A DNA stretch of 64,000 bases from Nocardia bhagyanarayanae. Lineage in GTDB: Bacteria > Actinomycetota > Actinomycetes > Mycobacteriales > Mycobacteriaceae. This document shows positions 18,205 to 30,085 of this stretch, piece by piece. The position numbers and the translations under genes are program-made. Under the pieces are notes generated by a model. The model was not told the origin of the DNA, did not search any database, and was given only the letters and a program-made list of their open reading frames with translations. Numbering within the stretch: the first letter of the stretch is position 1; every line of letters begins with the position of its first letter. The stretch is taken from assembly GCF_006716565.1 (NCBI RefSeq), contig NZ_VFPG01000001.1:992001-1056000 (forward strand), in the 5' to 3' direction.

Positions 18205-19398
18205 TCAGGCGGATTGGGCGGCCATGATGGCCGCGACCATGGCGGCGAGGGCGAAGCGGGGCTTGACGTTGAGGTCGAGGGCTTCGCGGCAGTCGAGCAC
18301 CGCCTCGATGGAGCGCAGCAGGCCTTCGGGGCGCACGCGATCGGCGAGGTCGTGGATCTGGTCGGACATGTCGGGGTGGGTGAGGGCGACGCCCGAGCCG
18401 CCGAAGCGGACGGCCAGCGCGTCGCGGTACACGCCCGCCACGTCGATCAACGCTCGGTCGAGTGCGTCGCGACCGGTGCGGGTGGCGCGGGACTTCTGGC
18501 GGCGCTCGAGATCCTTGAGCACGCCGGCGGAGCCGCGGGTCGCGCTCGCCGCGCCCTTGCCGGTGCCGCCCGCACCGAGCGCGGTGGCCAGCTCCTCGCG
18601 TTCGCGTTCGTCGCGGGCCGCGCTCATCTGCTTGGCCTCGTCGTCGGCGGCCTTCACCAGTTCGTCGGCGGCGGCGTAGGCCGCGCCCGGTCGCCCGACG
18701 GCCGCCACCAGGGCGAGCGCCCGCTGCCTGCGCGCCCTCGCCTCTTCGTCGGTGGCCAGCCGCCGCGCCCGTCCGACATGGCCGCCGCTGACCGAGGCCG
18801 CCCAGTTCGCGGTCTTCTCGTCGAGCCGGTCGCGCTCCTTCAGCACTTTGGCGATGGCCGGCACGGACGGGGTCACCAGGTGCACGTGCCTGCACCGGGA
18901 GCGCAGCGTGACGGAGATGTCCTCCGGGTCCACCGACGGCGCGCACAGCAGGAACACCGTGCGGTCCGGCGGTTCCTCGACCACCTTGAGCAGCACGTTG
19001 CCCGCCGCCTCCGTCAAGCGGTCGGCGTCCTCGATGACCACCACCTGCCAGCGTCCGGTGCTCGGGCGGCGCGAGGCGATCTGGACGATCTCGCGCATCT
19101 CCTTGGTGCTGATACTCAGCCCCTCGGGCACGACCCGCCGCACGTCACCGTGGGTACCGGCCATGGTCGTGGTGCAGGCGTGACACTTTCCGCAGCCTGG
19201 CACCCCGGGATCGGTGCATTGCAATGCCGCCGCGAAGCACAGCGCCGCAATGGATCTTCCCGATCCGGGCGGACCGGTGAACAACCAGGAATGCGTCATC
19301 GCGCCCTCGACCACCCCCGCGCGGGCGGCGATCGCGGCAGCCGTCAGCTCGGACTCGACCGCATCCTGGCCGACCAACCGATCGAAGACTCCCGCCAC
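18205..19398 (-). CDS. holB: DNA polymerase III subunit delta'
   Basis: 397 residues. Starts MAGVFDRLVGQDAVESEL; the clamp-loader AAA+ core includes LFTGPPGSGRSIAALCFAA, where the Walker A lysine is replaced by Arg as expected for the non-ATPase delta' subunit, a four-Cys zinc module (CTDPGVPGCGKCHAC), VIEDADRLTEAAGNVLLKVVEEPP and SRCRHVHLV. The C-terminal third is Ala/Glu-rich and typical of actinobacterial forms. GTG start at 19398 with TAGGGT exactly 7 nt upstream suggests a leaderless mRNA. Same order as M. tuberculosis Rv3644c. Confidence 0.95.
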   Translation of the reverse strand: MAGVFDRLVGQDAVESELTAAAIAARAGVVEGAMTHSWLFTGPPGSGRSIAALCFAAALQCTDPGVPGCGKCHACTTTMAGTHGDVRRVVPEGLSISTKEMREIVQIASRRPSTGRWQVVVIEDADRLTEAAGNVLLKVVEEPPDRTVFLLCAPSVDPEDISVTLRSRCRHVHLVTPSVPAIAKVLKERDRLDEKTANWAASVSGGHVGRARRLATDEEARARRQRALALVAAVGRPGAAYAAADELVKAADDEAKQMSAARDEREREELATALGAGGTGKGAASATRGSAGVLKDLERRQKSRATRTGRDALDRALIDVAGVYRDALAVRFGGSGVALTHPDMSDQIHDLADRVRPEGLLRSIEAVLDCREALDLNVKPRFALAAMVAAIMAAQSA

Positions 19399-19569
19399 GC
19401 GCTACACCCTAGTGGTGCCGTCCGACAAAGCGCGCAGCCCGGGCGACCGCAGGTGCTCCCTGTCCGGCCCGCTCTCGGCCTGTCCCGCCACGACACGCGG
19501 TAGCGAGCGCGCAGGTCGTTGACCCGTCTCATCGCACAGGCGGATCCTCGATGCGGAGGTGCAATCATC

Positions 19570-20115
19570 GTGAGAATCCTGTTGATCGCCGGGGACGCCG
19601 CCGAAGACCTCGAGGTCTTCTACCCCTACCAACGCCTGCTCGAAGAGGGGCACGCGGTGGACGTCGCGGCGCCGACCGTCAAGAAGCTCCAATTCGTCGT
19701 CCACGACTTCGCGGACGGCTTCGACACCTACACCGAGAAACTCGGCCACAGCTGGCCCGCCGACATCGCGCTGGCCGACGTCGTGCCGGAAAACTACGGC
19801 GCGCTCGTGGTTCCGGGCGGACGCGCGCCGGAGTACCTGCGCAACAACCAGGACTGCCAGCGCGTCGTCCAGCATTTCGCCGAGGAGCGCAAGCCCATCG
19901 CCGCCCTCTGCCACGGCCCGCTGATCCTCGCCGCGGCGGGCGTGCTCACCGGCCGCTCCTGCAGCGCCTACCCCGCCCTCGCCCCAGACATCGAGGCGGC
20001 GGGCGGCAAGTTCGTGGACAGCGAGGCGCACGTCGAGGACAACATCGTCACCGGCCGAGCCTGGCCCGACCATCCCGCGTGGATGCGGGAATTCCTCCGG
20101 CTGCTGCGCGAGTAG
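19570..20115 (+). CDS. DJ-1/PfpI family protein
   Basis: 181 residues. GTG 19570 is chosen as it begins the first beta strand (VRILLIAGDAAEDLEVFYPY) and follows GGAGG. The nucleophile-elbow Cys is in IAALCHGPLILAAAGVL and the conserved Glu in the early segment. Family members include cysteine proteases/amidases, deglycase-like and chaperone-like proteins; PfpI-like intracellular peptidase or stress protein is the usual annotation. It is divergent from holB. Confidence 0.85.
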   Translation: MRILLIAGDAAEDLEVFYPYQRLLEEGHAVDVAAPTVKKLQFVVHDFADGFDTYTEKLGHSWPADIALADVVPENYGALVVPGGRAPEYLRNNQDCQRVVQHFAEERKPIAALCHGPLILAAAGVLTGRSCSAYPALAPDIEAAGGKFVDSEAHVEDNIVTGRAWPDHPAWMREFLRLLRE

Positions 20116-20172
20116 GGCGTACCGCCTTCTCACCGCCCACGCACGGCTACGTCCGGCAGCGCCGATCGACCG

Positions 20173-20676
20173 TCAGGACACCCTGGAATAGGTGCTGTTC
20201 TGCCCGTCCAGCGCCTCGCGGATGATGTCGGCGTGCCCGGAGTGGTGCGCGATCTCCCGCAGGATGTGCAGGATCGTGAAACGCACTGTCTGCCAGATTC
20301 TTTCGGGCGTCCACGGTGCGGTCGGAGTGGGGATCGAGGTGTCCAGACCGTCCACGGTGCGGATCAGCTCGGCCGTGGCGGCGGCCACCTCGTCCCAGGT
20401 GTCCAGCAGACCCTGCACCGTCTCGTCCGGCGCCATGACGTACTCGCCCGCGAACTTGGACACGTCCAGTTCGGCGTGCTCGTCGCGGGTCGCGATCACC
20501 GAGGTCCAGTGCCGCTCGCAGTTGATCAGGTGATGCAGCAGACCGCCGAGGGTCAGCTCGCTGACCGTCGTGCGTTTGCGCGCCTGCTCGTCGTCGATGC
20601 CGCAGACGGTGATCCGGAACAGCTCGCGCTGATCCGCCAGCATCGCGATGAGATCCTCGCGCTCCCGATCGGCCAT
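20173..20676 (-). CDS. DinB family protein
   Basis: 167 residues, ATG 20676 after GGAAAGGA. Four-helix DinB/YfiT-like fold with the three metal-binding His positions suggested by LLHHLINCERHW and ILREIAHHSGHADIIREAL; the middle has TWDEVAAATAELIRT. Actinobacterial DinB-like proteins include mycothiol-dependent S-transferases, but the specific reaction cannot be assigned. It sits 59 bp upstream of the topA 3' end, same strand. Confidence 0.85.
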   Translation of the reverse strand: MADREREDLIAMLADQRELFRITVCGIDDEQARKRTTVSELTLGGLLHHLINCERHWTSVIATRDEHAELDVSKFAGEYVMAPDETVQGLLDTWDEVAAATAELIRTVDGLDTSIPTPTAPWTPERIWQTVRFTILHILREIAHHSGHADIIREALDGQNSTYSRVS

Positions 20677-20735
20677 GGTCGGTCCTTTCCCCGGTACGGC
20701 TACGGACCGTACGCTAGCCCAACCGCGGCCGGGGC

Positions 20736-23615
<2,880 letters not shown>

Positions 23616-23825
23616 CGGCGAATAACCTTTCCTTCTCGACCCGCGCGACGCGCTGGTGCGCGTTTGTGCGCGGTTTGGGGCAAGCGGCGGCGACGCTGAC
23701 ATCGCTACCAGTCACGTTTATACCTTGACGCTGGTTGTGGTCGAGTGCTTGCGACCCGAACCACTGAGCGTACGTGATCGTTGCCGATCAGTATGCCCTG
23801 TTGTTTGGCGCGCTGGTGCGCGCGT

Positions 23826-23918
23826 GTTCGCGGCCTCTTATGTCTCGCTTCCGAACGGTCGAGACTCGCGACTGCGTCGCATGCGCTTCGACCGCTCGGA
23901 AGCGAGACGGCCGCGAAC
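23826..23918. repeat. Large imperfect inverted repeat
   Basis: The left arm (23826-23861) reads GTTCGCGG, an 8-nt insert, then GTCTCGCTTCCGAACGGTCG; the right arm (23889-23918) is the complement with one mismatch in the 20-bp block and the insert reduced to 2 nt. The 27-nt spacer holds a small GCGAC-TGC-GTCGC palindrome. Confidence 0.8.
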
Positions 23919-24526
23919 GGGCTCGTAGACTCGCCGGGGGTGGTTGGTGGGGTGGGGATGTTGCGGTTGTCGCCGATATATACGGAGAGCGTGGGCCGGT
24001 TGGATGTGTTCGGGTGCGCCAATCGCTCTGAATAACAAGGTGCTTCGCCACTGGAGAGGGTTTTCGAGGTGGACGGCGGTCTGCTCGCAGCCCCAGGTTC
24101 CGCAGTGCTGTTCATGACCGGGGATCAGCTTGCGCAGACCTGTTCGCGAGCGCGGTGTTCCGCCTTCGCGGGTCGCGGAACCATGGGTCGGCATCCGGCG
24201 TGTGCTGGGCTCGACGGTTGATCGCCTGCGGCGGGACGAACGTCTGCGACGCGTGTCGGTACCGCAGGTGCCACGGCTGGGACGGATGTTCCAGCCAGCG
24301 GTGGGACCGAAGATGCGGCTCGCGCGACCTTTCAGGTGCCACACGCTGGGGTTTTACCGTCTGAAACGACCCCGCCTCGGCAAGGCGTTCTCACTCCAGA
24401 ACCCGGTTGGAAGTGCGTGAACCGGCATCCTTCGAGCAACGCGGCACGCGGAGTCCGCGCCGGTCGGCAGCTCGGCATTTAGTTCATATTTTTCACGGAA
24501 TGCCGTTTCCGACCTAGCCCGGATAT

Positions 24527-24570
24527 AGCTCGTCCCCCACCTCCGGCTCACCGGTGGTGGGGGACGAGCT
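24527..24570 (-). terminator. cspA terminator hairpin
   Basis: A 15-bp perfect stem, AGCTCGTCCCCCACC at 24527-24541 with its complement at 24556-24570, and a 14-nt loop. It starts 17 bp beyond the cspA stop; no strong U-tract follows on the minus strand. Confidence 0.75.
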
Positions 24571-24586
24571 GTGGATTGAGCGTCGC

Positions 24587-24793
24587 TCAGCTGAGCGCGC
24601 GGACTCCAGTGGCCTGGGGGCCCTTGGTGCCCTGGCCTACCTCGAACTCGACCTTCTGGTTCTCCTCGAGGGTGCGGAAGCCCGAACCCTGGATCTCGGA
24701 GTAGTGGACGAAGACGTCAGCGGAGCCGTCCTCGGGCGCGATGAAGCCGAACCCCTTCTCCGCGTTGAACCACTTCACAGTTCCCTGTGCCAT
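24587..24793 (-). CDS. cspA: Cold-shock protein
   Basis: 68 residues, full-length single cold-shock domain. RNP1 is KGFGFIAPE and RNP2 is VFVHYSEI; starts [14 protein letters not shown] as in other actinobacterial Csp proteins. Binds single-stranded nucleic acid as an RNA chaperone. It has a strong hairpin terminator downstream and a long, AT-richer upstream region likely to hold its promoter and 5' leader, as expected for a highly expressed csp gene. Same place as Rv3648c. Confidence 0.96.
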   Translation of the reverse strand: MAQGTVKWFNAEKGFGFIAPEDGSADVFVHYSEIQGSGFRTLEENQKVEFEVGQGTKGPQATGVRALS

Positions 24794-25229
24794 TCTGTTC
24801 CTTCTCTTTTCTTACCGGAACGGCGGACAACTGGGTTCGTCCACCGGGTCCGTTCCGACCGCTGTACTCTTGGTTCCCCCTGCAGGAAAGCACCAAGCAC
24901 ACCGTTCGCAACATCGATCCTGCTGACGGTTTGGACTTTGGATCCGTCCCTCGAACACAGAAGCTTGCGACCAGGAACCAGTGAACCATGTCTTCGAGCA
25001 ATTCAACAGTCGAGTTACCGACAATTTGCAAAAAAGTTGATCTTGCGAATGTGCAGGTGAGGGACACAATGCTCGAATCCGTACTTCAGGTTCGTTTGCC
25101 CCTGGATAACCGGGACAGCATCTGGCAAACCAGATGTGATCCAGGTCGCTATTTGGTATCGAAATGGCTGGTGGGGCTTCCCACTCGCACACGTTTCACA
25201 CTTTCCTCGCGTGTCGGAGTCGCGGCATC
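24794..25229. other. 436-bp divergent region: cspA leader and helicase promoter
   Basis: Lower GC than the surroundings, without a credible gene. It should hold the cspA promoter and 5' untranslated region on the minus strand and the helicase promoter on the plus strand. A palindrome CATCTGG-CAAA-CCAGATG lies at 25119-25136, about 95 bp before the helicase start; I cannot name its regulator. Confidence 0.5.
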
Positions 25230-27644
25230 GTGAATCCGACCGACCAGGCGGCGCGAACCGAGCCCGGCAGGACCCCCAGCTACGGGCTATCGTTGCTGAA
25301 TCGTGTCCAAAGTAGCGGCCTCGATGGCGACCCCAGGCTCACCCACGTCGTAGAGCTACCGGCGCGGGTCGCGGGCACCACCGAGTGGCCGGTTTGGGCC
25401 GCTCGCGACGTGGTCGAAGCCCTGCGTGCCTGCGGAATCGACGCTCCGTGGACGCATCAGACCAGGACCGCGGAGCTGGCCGCCGCTGGACGGCACGTCG
25501 TGGTCAGCACGGGGACCGCGTCCGGTAAATCCCTCGGCTATCAGCTGCCGGTGCTGACGGCTCTATTGGAGGACCCGAAGGCCACCGCCCTATATATCTC
25601 GCCGACCAAGGCGCTGGGCGCGGACCAGCTGCGCGCGGTCGGCGCGCTCACCCACGAAGGTCCGCTGCGGGATGTGCATCCGGCGACCTACGACGGTGAC
25701 ACTCCCGCCGAGATCAGGCAGTGGGTCAGGGCGAACGCACGGTGGATCTTCACCAACCCGGACATGCTGCACGTCGGCATGCTGCGCTCGCATCAGCGCT
25801 GGGCTCGCGTTTTCCGCAGGCTGCGCTACGTGGTCGTGGACGAATGCCATGCCTACCGGGGCGTCTTCGGCTCGCATGTCGCGCTGGTCCTGCGCAGGCT
25901 GCGGCGGATCGCGGCCCGCTACGGCGCCGATCCGGTCTTCATCCTGTGCTCGGCGACCACCGCCGAGCCCGCGGCAGCGGCGTCCCGCCTGACCGGCGCG
26001 CCCTGCGTCGCCGTGACCGAGGACGGTTCGCCGCAGGGCCCGCGCACCGTCGCGCTGTGGGAGCCGCCCCTGCTCACGACGCTGACCGGCGAGAACGGTG
26101 CGCCGGTCCGCCGCTCGGCGACATCGGAGGCGGCACGGATCATGGCCGATCTGGTGGTCGAGGGCGCGCGGACGCTGACCTTCGTCCGGTCCAGGCGCGG
26201 CGCCGAACTCACCGCGATGGAGGCGCGACGGCTGCTCACCGAGGTGGATCCGGCCCTCGCCGAGCGGATCGCCGCCTACCGCGCCGGCTACCTCGCCGAA
26301 GATCGGCGCGACCTGGAGACCGCGCTCTCCGACGGTTCCCTGCTCGGCGCGGCCAGCACCAACGCCCTGGAACTGGGCGTGGACATCGCCGGCTTGGACG
26401 CGGTGGTGATCTCGGGTTTTCCCGGCACCGTCGCCTCCTTCTGGCAGCAGGCGGGCCGGGCAGGCCGGCGTACCCAGGGTTCGCTCGTCGTGCTCGTGGC
26501 CAGGGACGACCCGCTCGACACCTACCTCGTCCACCATCCCGAAGCGCTGCTGGACAAGCCGGTCGAGGCCACCATCACCGACCCACGCAATCCCTATGTA
26601 CTGGGCCCGCAGCTGCTGTGCGCGGCGCTCGAGCTGCCGCTCACCGAGGCCGAAGTCGACGAACTCGGCGCCGCGGAAGTGCTCGCCGACCTCGCCGCCG
26701 AAGGCCTCATCCGGCGTCGTGTCGCAGGTGCGGACGGCGCCGCCCGCTGGTACGTCACCGCGGACGCGCACCCACACGACAACGTCGACGTGCGCGGTGG
26801 CATCGGCGCGCCGGTGGCCATCGTGGACGGCGAGACCGGCAGGCTGCTCGGTACCGCAGACGCCGGGCGCGCCCCGGCGACCTTGCACCAAGGCGCCGTC
26901 CACCTGCACCAAGGCGAGACCTATGTGGTGGACGAGCTCGACTTGGAGGGTGGCGTCGCGTTCGTGCACGCGGCCGAACCCGGGTGGACGACCAGCGCGC
27001 GGCAGGTCACCAACATCGCCGTCGACGCGTTCACCGAACAGCACCGGCACGGGGCGGTGACCAGCGCGTTGGCGCAGGTCACTGTGACCAGCCAGGTGAT
27101 CGGCTATCTGCGCACCCTGCCCAGCGGCGAGGTGCTCGACTTGGTCGAACTGGATCTGCCGCCGCAGACTTTGCCCACCCGCGCCGTTCTCTACACCGTC
27201 ACACCCGCGCTCCTGGCCGCCGCCGGTATCGATCCGCGGCAGGCGCCCGGCGCGCTGCACGCCGCGGAGCACGCCGCGATCGGCCTGTTGCCCCTTGTCG
27301 CGACCTGTGACCGATGGGACATCGGCGGAGTCTCGACCGCGGAGCACCCGGACACCGGCCTGCCCACCGTCTTCGTCTACGACGGCCAGCCCGGCGGGGC
27401 GGGCTTCGCCGAGCGCGGGTTCGCCCAGCTGCACCGCTGGCTCTCGGCGACGCTGTCGGCCATCGAGTCCTGCGCGTGCGCGGAGGGCTGCCCGTCGTGC
27501 GTGCAGTCACCCAAGTGCGGCAACGGCAATCACCCGCTCGACAAGGGGGCTGCGGCGCGCCTGTTGACCGCTGTCCTCGCCGAGCTGAACGACCGACCCG
27601 GCGGTTCCTTCAGCCCAGGTCACGGTGCTGATCTCGGTTCGTGA
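25230..27644 (+). CDS. DEAD/DEAH-box helicase with C-terminal DUF1998/MZB zinc module (MrfA-like)
   Basis: 804 residues from GTG 25230. Superfamily 2 motifs: I VSTGTASGKSLGYQLP, Ia YISPTKALGADQ, II as DECH in VVVDECHAYRG, III CSATTAEP, and VI QQAGRAGRR. The C-terminal domain has a four-Cys zinc cluster (CACAEGCPSCVQSPKC, about 746-761) and GNGNHPLDKGAA. The family includes MrfA/YprA, linked to mitomycin-lesion repair, and matches Rv3649. DECH instead of DEAH/DEAD is a tolerated variant. Adjacent to cspA and divergent. Confidence 0.93.
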   Translation: MNPTDQAARTEPGRTPSYGLSLLNRVQSSGLDGDPRLTHVVELPARVAGTTEWPVWAARDVVEALRACGIDAPWTHQTRTAELAAAGRHVVVSTGTASGKSLGYQLPVLTALLEDPKATALYISPTKALGADQLRAVGALTHEGPLRDVHPATYDGDTPAEIRQWVRANARWIFTNPDMLHVGMLRSHQRWARVFRRLRYVVVDECHAYRGVFGSHVALVLRRLRRIAARYGADPVFILCSATTAEPAAAASRLTGAPCVAVTEDGSPQGPRTVALWEPPLLTTLTGENGAPVRRSATSEAARIMADLVVEGARTLTFVRSRRGAELTAMEARRLLTEVDPALAERIAAYRAGYLAEDRRDLETALSDGSLLGAASTNALELGVDIAGLDAVVISGFPGTVASFWQQAGRAGRRTQGSLVVLVARDDPLDTYLVHHPEALLDKPVEATITDPRNPYVLGPQLLCAALELPLTEAEVDELGAAEVLADLAAEGLIRRRVAGADGAARWYVTADAHPHDNVDVRGGIGAPVAIVDGETGRLLGTADAGRAPATLHQGAVHLHQGETYVVDELDLEGGVAFVHAAEPGWTTSARQVTNIAVDAFTEQHRHGAVTSALAQVTVTSQVIGYLRTLPSGEVLDLVELDLPPQTLPTRAVLYTVTPALLAAAGIDPRQAPGALHAAEHAAIGLLPLVATCDRWDIGGVSTAEHPDTGLPTVFVYDGQPGGAGFAERGFAQLHRWLSATLSAIESCACAEGCPSCVQSPKCGNGNHPLDKGAAARLLTAVLAELNDRPGGSFSPGHGADLGS

Positions 27645-27939
27645 CAGCTGCGTACTCCGAGCGTGACCGGGCCGCCATCGACGCGGGGGTCACCGCGAGT
27701 CGGCTGCCTTCATCTGCCTCATCTGCACCTCCAGGCGCAGGGGTGCCGTCCGGCCGAATAAAAAGGATTAGATTCATGTTAACTGGGGTATTGCCGTGGC
27801 CTTCGGCACTCGACGTGCGGATTCATAGCCAACATATTCCGCACTCGCGCGGGAAATAGATATCGCATCGTAATTATTCGATTAATCCTATGCCCATTAG
27901 GGGATAGAACAAACACTGACGGGTGTTAGTACGTACCGG
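27645..27939. other. AT-richer convergent intergenic region
   Basis: 295 bp between the helicase and the last pilus gene, which converge. The stretch 27760-27930 is far poorer in GC than the rest of the window and has short AT-rich inverted pieces (ATTATTCGATTAAT). No gene, and no classical terminator with a long stem, is visible. Confidence 0.5.
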
Positions 27940-28350
27940 TCACTCTTCTTCTTCGACCGGACCTGCCCGCGCGATCGCGCGCACTGTCCGCGCACCGAAC
28001 AGACCCCTTGGTACATTTCGCGTCACCGTCACCGTCGCATCCCATCCGTCGACCCGGCACTCACTAATCCGCGCGCCCATCCGCCGCGCCACCTTCTCCC
28101 CCGCCGCACACCCCGCCTCGACCCCGCCGTCCAAAGCACCGGCCGCCGCCAACGCGGCCAGATCCGCCCCGGCCTGCGCCCGATGCCGCGCCACCACCAC
28201 CGCCCCCACCTGCCCGATCGACAACGCCGCCGCGATCAACCCCACCAACGCCACACACGCGAACACCGTCGCCCCACCCCGCTCCGCTCGCCATCGCGGC
28301 CTACCGGTGCCGCCGCACCAGAGCGTCGACGATCCGGATCTCCCGTTCAC
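27940..28350 (-). CDS. TadE/TadG-like pilus assembly protein (Rv3654c-like)
   Basis: 136 residues. GTG 28350 overlaps the preceding tadE stop (GTGA). After a short basic leader (RWRAERGGATVFACVALVGLIAAALSIGQVG) a single hydrophobic helix is preceded by the ERGGATV pattern, similar to prepilin-like N-termini; then DLAALAAAGALDGG and a small Cys-containing domain (CAAGEKVARRMGARISECRV). It is the last gene of the tad operon. In relatives this helicase-type secreted/TadG-like protein is a minor pilus component; the exact role is unknown. Confidence 0.8.
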   Translation of the reverse strand: MNGRSGSSTLWCGGTGRPRWRAERGGATVFACVALVGLIAAALSIGQVGAVVVARHRAQAGADLAALAAAGALDGGVEAGCAAGEKVARRMGARISECRVDGWDATVTVTRNVPRGLFGARTVRAIARAGPVEEEE

Positions 28351-28763
28351 CGCGTCACCTCCGGTTCCAGGGCCGCCACAGCCTCTGCGCGCAGCTCGAG
28401 GGGAAGGAGGGGTGCTCGTGCGGAGACCACAGCGACGACGTGAGCGCCTTCCGTGCGGAGCACGATGGTGGCGTTCGGTGGGGCGACCTGCCTGGCGGTG
28501 GTGACCGCGCGAGGTTCGTCACCGCGCGCCGCCAAGCGCGCCGCCTCGCGGGCGGCGTCGACGCAGCGGACCTGCGTCGACGCCGCTAGCAGTGCGCCGA
28601 GGCAGGCCATCACCGCGACGACGAGAGACCCGAGCGCGATCGCCGCCTCCACAGTGACGGCACCGCGATCGTCCGCGACCCGCGCCGATCCACGGCTCCC
28701 CGCAGCGCCCGCCGCGAACAGAGAGTGCCGAGCGGCATCCGCCACCAGAGTGAGTGGCCGCAC
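28347..28763 (-). CDS. TadE-like minor pseudopilin (Rv3655c-like)
   Basis: About 138 residues if it starts at GTG 28763; GTG 28745 is an alternative. Signature DDRGAVTVEAAIALGSLVVAVMACLG: the short positive leader, Val/Glu at +1/+5 and one hydrophobic helix of TadE-like proteins. The Cys in QVRCVDAAREAARLAARGDEP is typical for this group. It lies 11 bp after the pilin gene and overlaps the next gene by the GTGA junction. Confidence 0.82.
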   Translation of the reverse strand: MRPLTLVADAARHSLFAAGAAGSRGSARVADDRGAVTVEAAIALGSLVVAVMACLGALLAASTQVRCVDAAREAARLAARGDEPRAVTTARQVAPPNATIVLRTEGAHVVAVVSARAPLLPLELRAEAVAALEPEVTR

Positions 28764-28774
28764 GGCGCCCGCCG

Positions 28775-29017
28775 CTACACCGTGGTGTTCAAAGCGCGGT
28801 CGATGATCTTGGTCAACGCGTCGACGATCGAATCTCCGGTCACCACCCCGTAGAGCACCGCGCCGAACGCAGCCGCGGCGATCGTGCCGATGGCGTACTC
28901 GGCTGTGCTCATGCCGTCGTCGGCAGCGGCTGCCCGTACCGTGCGGAGCTGGAGTCGCGCGATCGCTTCTCGTACGCGTGCGCGCAGTCGCCGGGAGTGA
29001 AACCACGAAACCGCCAT
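28775..29017 (-). CDS. DUF4244 Flp-type pilin (Rv3656c-like)
   Basis: 80 residues from ATG 29017. The DUF4244 core is unmistakable: DDGMSTAEYAIGTIAAAAFGAVLYG then VTGDSIVDALTKIIDRAL, with Glu five residues after the probable G/M processing site, as in type IVb pilins. The frame stays open 420 bp upstream to an ATG that abuts the tadC stop, so a longer Arg-rich N-terminus cannot be excluded, but relatives are 60-80 residues. No prepilin peptidase is in the window. Confidence 0.82.
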   Translation of the reverse strand: MAVSWFHSRRLRARVREAIARLQLRTVRAAAADDGMSTAEYAIGTIAAAAFGAVLYGVVTGDSIVDALTKIIDRALNTTV

Positions 29018-29437
29018 ACCCGCTTCGGTTCTCGTCGACACGGTATGCCCGTGCCGGACGACGAGCGCGGCGCTCCCGGACGCCATGTGCCGACTTGTCG
29101 AATCCGCGCGGTGCGCCGCTCTCCTGCGCGACTTCACGCGCATCCGGGCCAAGCGAATGCCCGCCACGCGGGCGGCCCACCGGATGGAGCTTCCTGGCGA
29201 GCTCACCGTGTTCGTCGCGGAACCGCGCAGCGCGTGGACCACTCGAGCCGTCGAATCCCGGGCGGCCGCGTGGGCGCGAGCCCATCGTTCGGCCAGCAGC
29301 GGGCCGCCGACTCGTCGCGGCGCGCGATCCGTCGGTTTGTCGATTCGCACCGGCTTCCCCTTTCCTTTCGGCCCGCGCGGCCCCTCCGCGCGGGTAGGAC
29401 TGCTGCGGCCGAGGGCGATCGGCGAGGCGACGCCCAT
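29018..29437 (-). other. 420-bp intra-operon gap before the pilin gene
   Basis: Between tadC and the pilin the minus strand has no recognised domain, yet it is open in the pilin frame from an ATG at 29437 that directly follows the tadC TGA. The predicted extension is Arg/Ser/Ala-rich without a helix or signal. It may be an unusually long leader that sets pilin expression apart from the assembly genes. Confidence 0.4.
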
Positions 29438-30052
29438 TCATAGGAGACCGCCATCCAAGACCCGACCCGCCAGACCGATCACCACGGGCACGATGCCCAG
29501 GCAGAGAAACGCGGGCAGGAAGCACAGGCCTAGCGGGCCGCCGATCAGCACGCCGGCGCGTTCGGCTCGGGCCGCCGCCGCATCCTCGACCGCGCCGCGG
29601 TGCTGGTCGGCGAGTTCTCCCACGGCCACCGCCAGCGACGCGCCGGAGCGCGCCGAGCGTCGTGCCATCCGGGCCAGTGAGTCGACCTCGGCCGCACCCG
29701 GTCGCCCCGCCGCTTCCAGCGCCGCGCGCTCCCACGCCGCGCTCGGTTCCGATCCGAGCGCCAGCAGGTCCGCGGCTGTGCACAGCGCCGCACCGATCGA
29801 CGGCGGCGCTCCGCCCGCGACCGCCCGCGCCGCACCCGCCATCGGGAGACCCGCCCGCAGACATGCGGCCAGCAGGTCGAACACCGAGGCGATATCGAGC
29901 GGGTCGCCCGCGCTCGGCTTCGTCGGTTTCGCGCCCGTCGCGTCGTCGACCGGTGCCAGCACCCGCAGTCGTCGACTGACGCCAACGCGCCCTGGCCACA
30001 GCGCAAAGGCTCCGGCCAGCGCCAGCGTCGCGACTCCCGTCTCGATCGCCAT
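29438..30052 (-). CDS. tadC: Type II secretion F-domain protein, TadC-like
   Basis: 204 residues from ATG 30052, after GGGAAAGGG. N-terminal hydrophobic helix (IETGVATLALAGAFALWPG), a cytoplasmic T2SSF domain (FDLLAACLRAGLPMAGAARAVAGG and then MARRSARSGASLAVAVGELADQ), and two C-terminal helices (LIGGPLGLCFLPAFLCLGIVPVVIGLAG). Half-size F proteins occur as a TadB/TadC pair forming the inner-membrane platform of the Tad pilus. It lies 34 bp after tadB. Confidence 0.88.
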   Translation of the reverse strand: MAIETGVATLALAGAFALWPGRVGVSRRLRVLAPVDDATGAKPTKPSAGDPLDIASVFDLLAACLRAGLPMAGAARAVAGGAPPSIGAALCTAADLLALGSEPSAAWERAALEAAGRPGAAEVDSLARMARRSARSGASLAVAVGELADQHRGAVEDAAAARAERAGVLIGGPLGLCFLPAFLCLGIVPVVIGLAGRVLDGGLL

Positions 30053-30085
30053 GGCGAATCCCTTTCCCAGAAGCACTGCGCCCTG

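Larger units (their letters stand above)
23616..24586. other. 970-bp gene-poor stretch between topA and cspA
   Basis: No frame on either strand gives a recognisable protein. It contains a 93-bp inverted repeat (23826-23918), two copies of CGCTGGTGCGCG near 23650 and 23810, and the cspA terminator (24527-24570). The part at 24060-24440 has several overlapping short open frames rich in Arg and Cys/His that could be a decayed gene, but none can be assigned. Confidence 0.6.

Noticed and set aside
23705..24586. HNH/13E12-type endonuclease remnant
   Set aside because: A few Cys and His residues are present, but the HNH pattern could not be assembled in any single frame.
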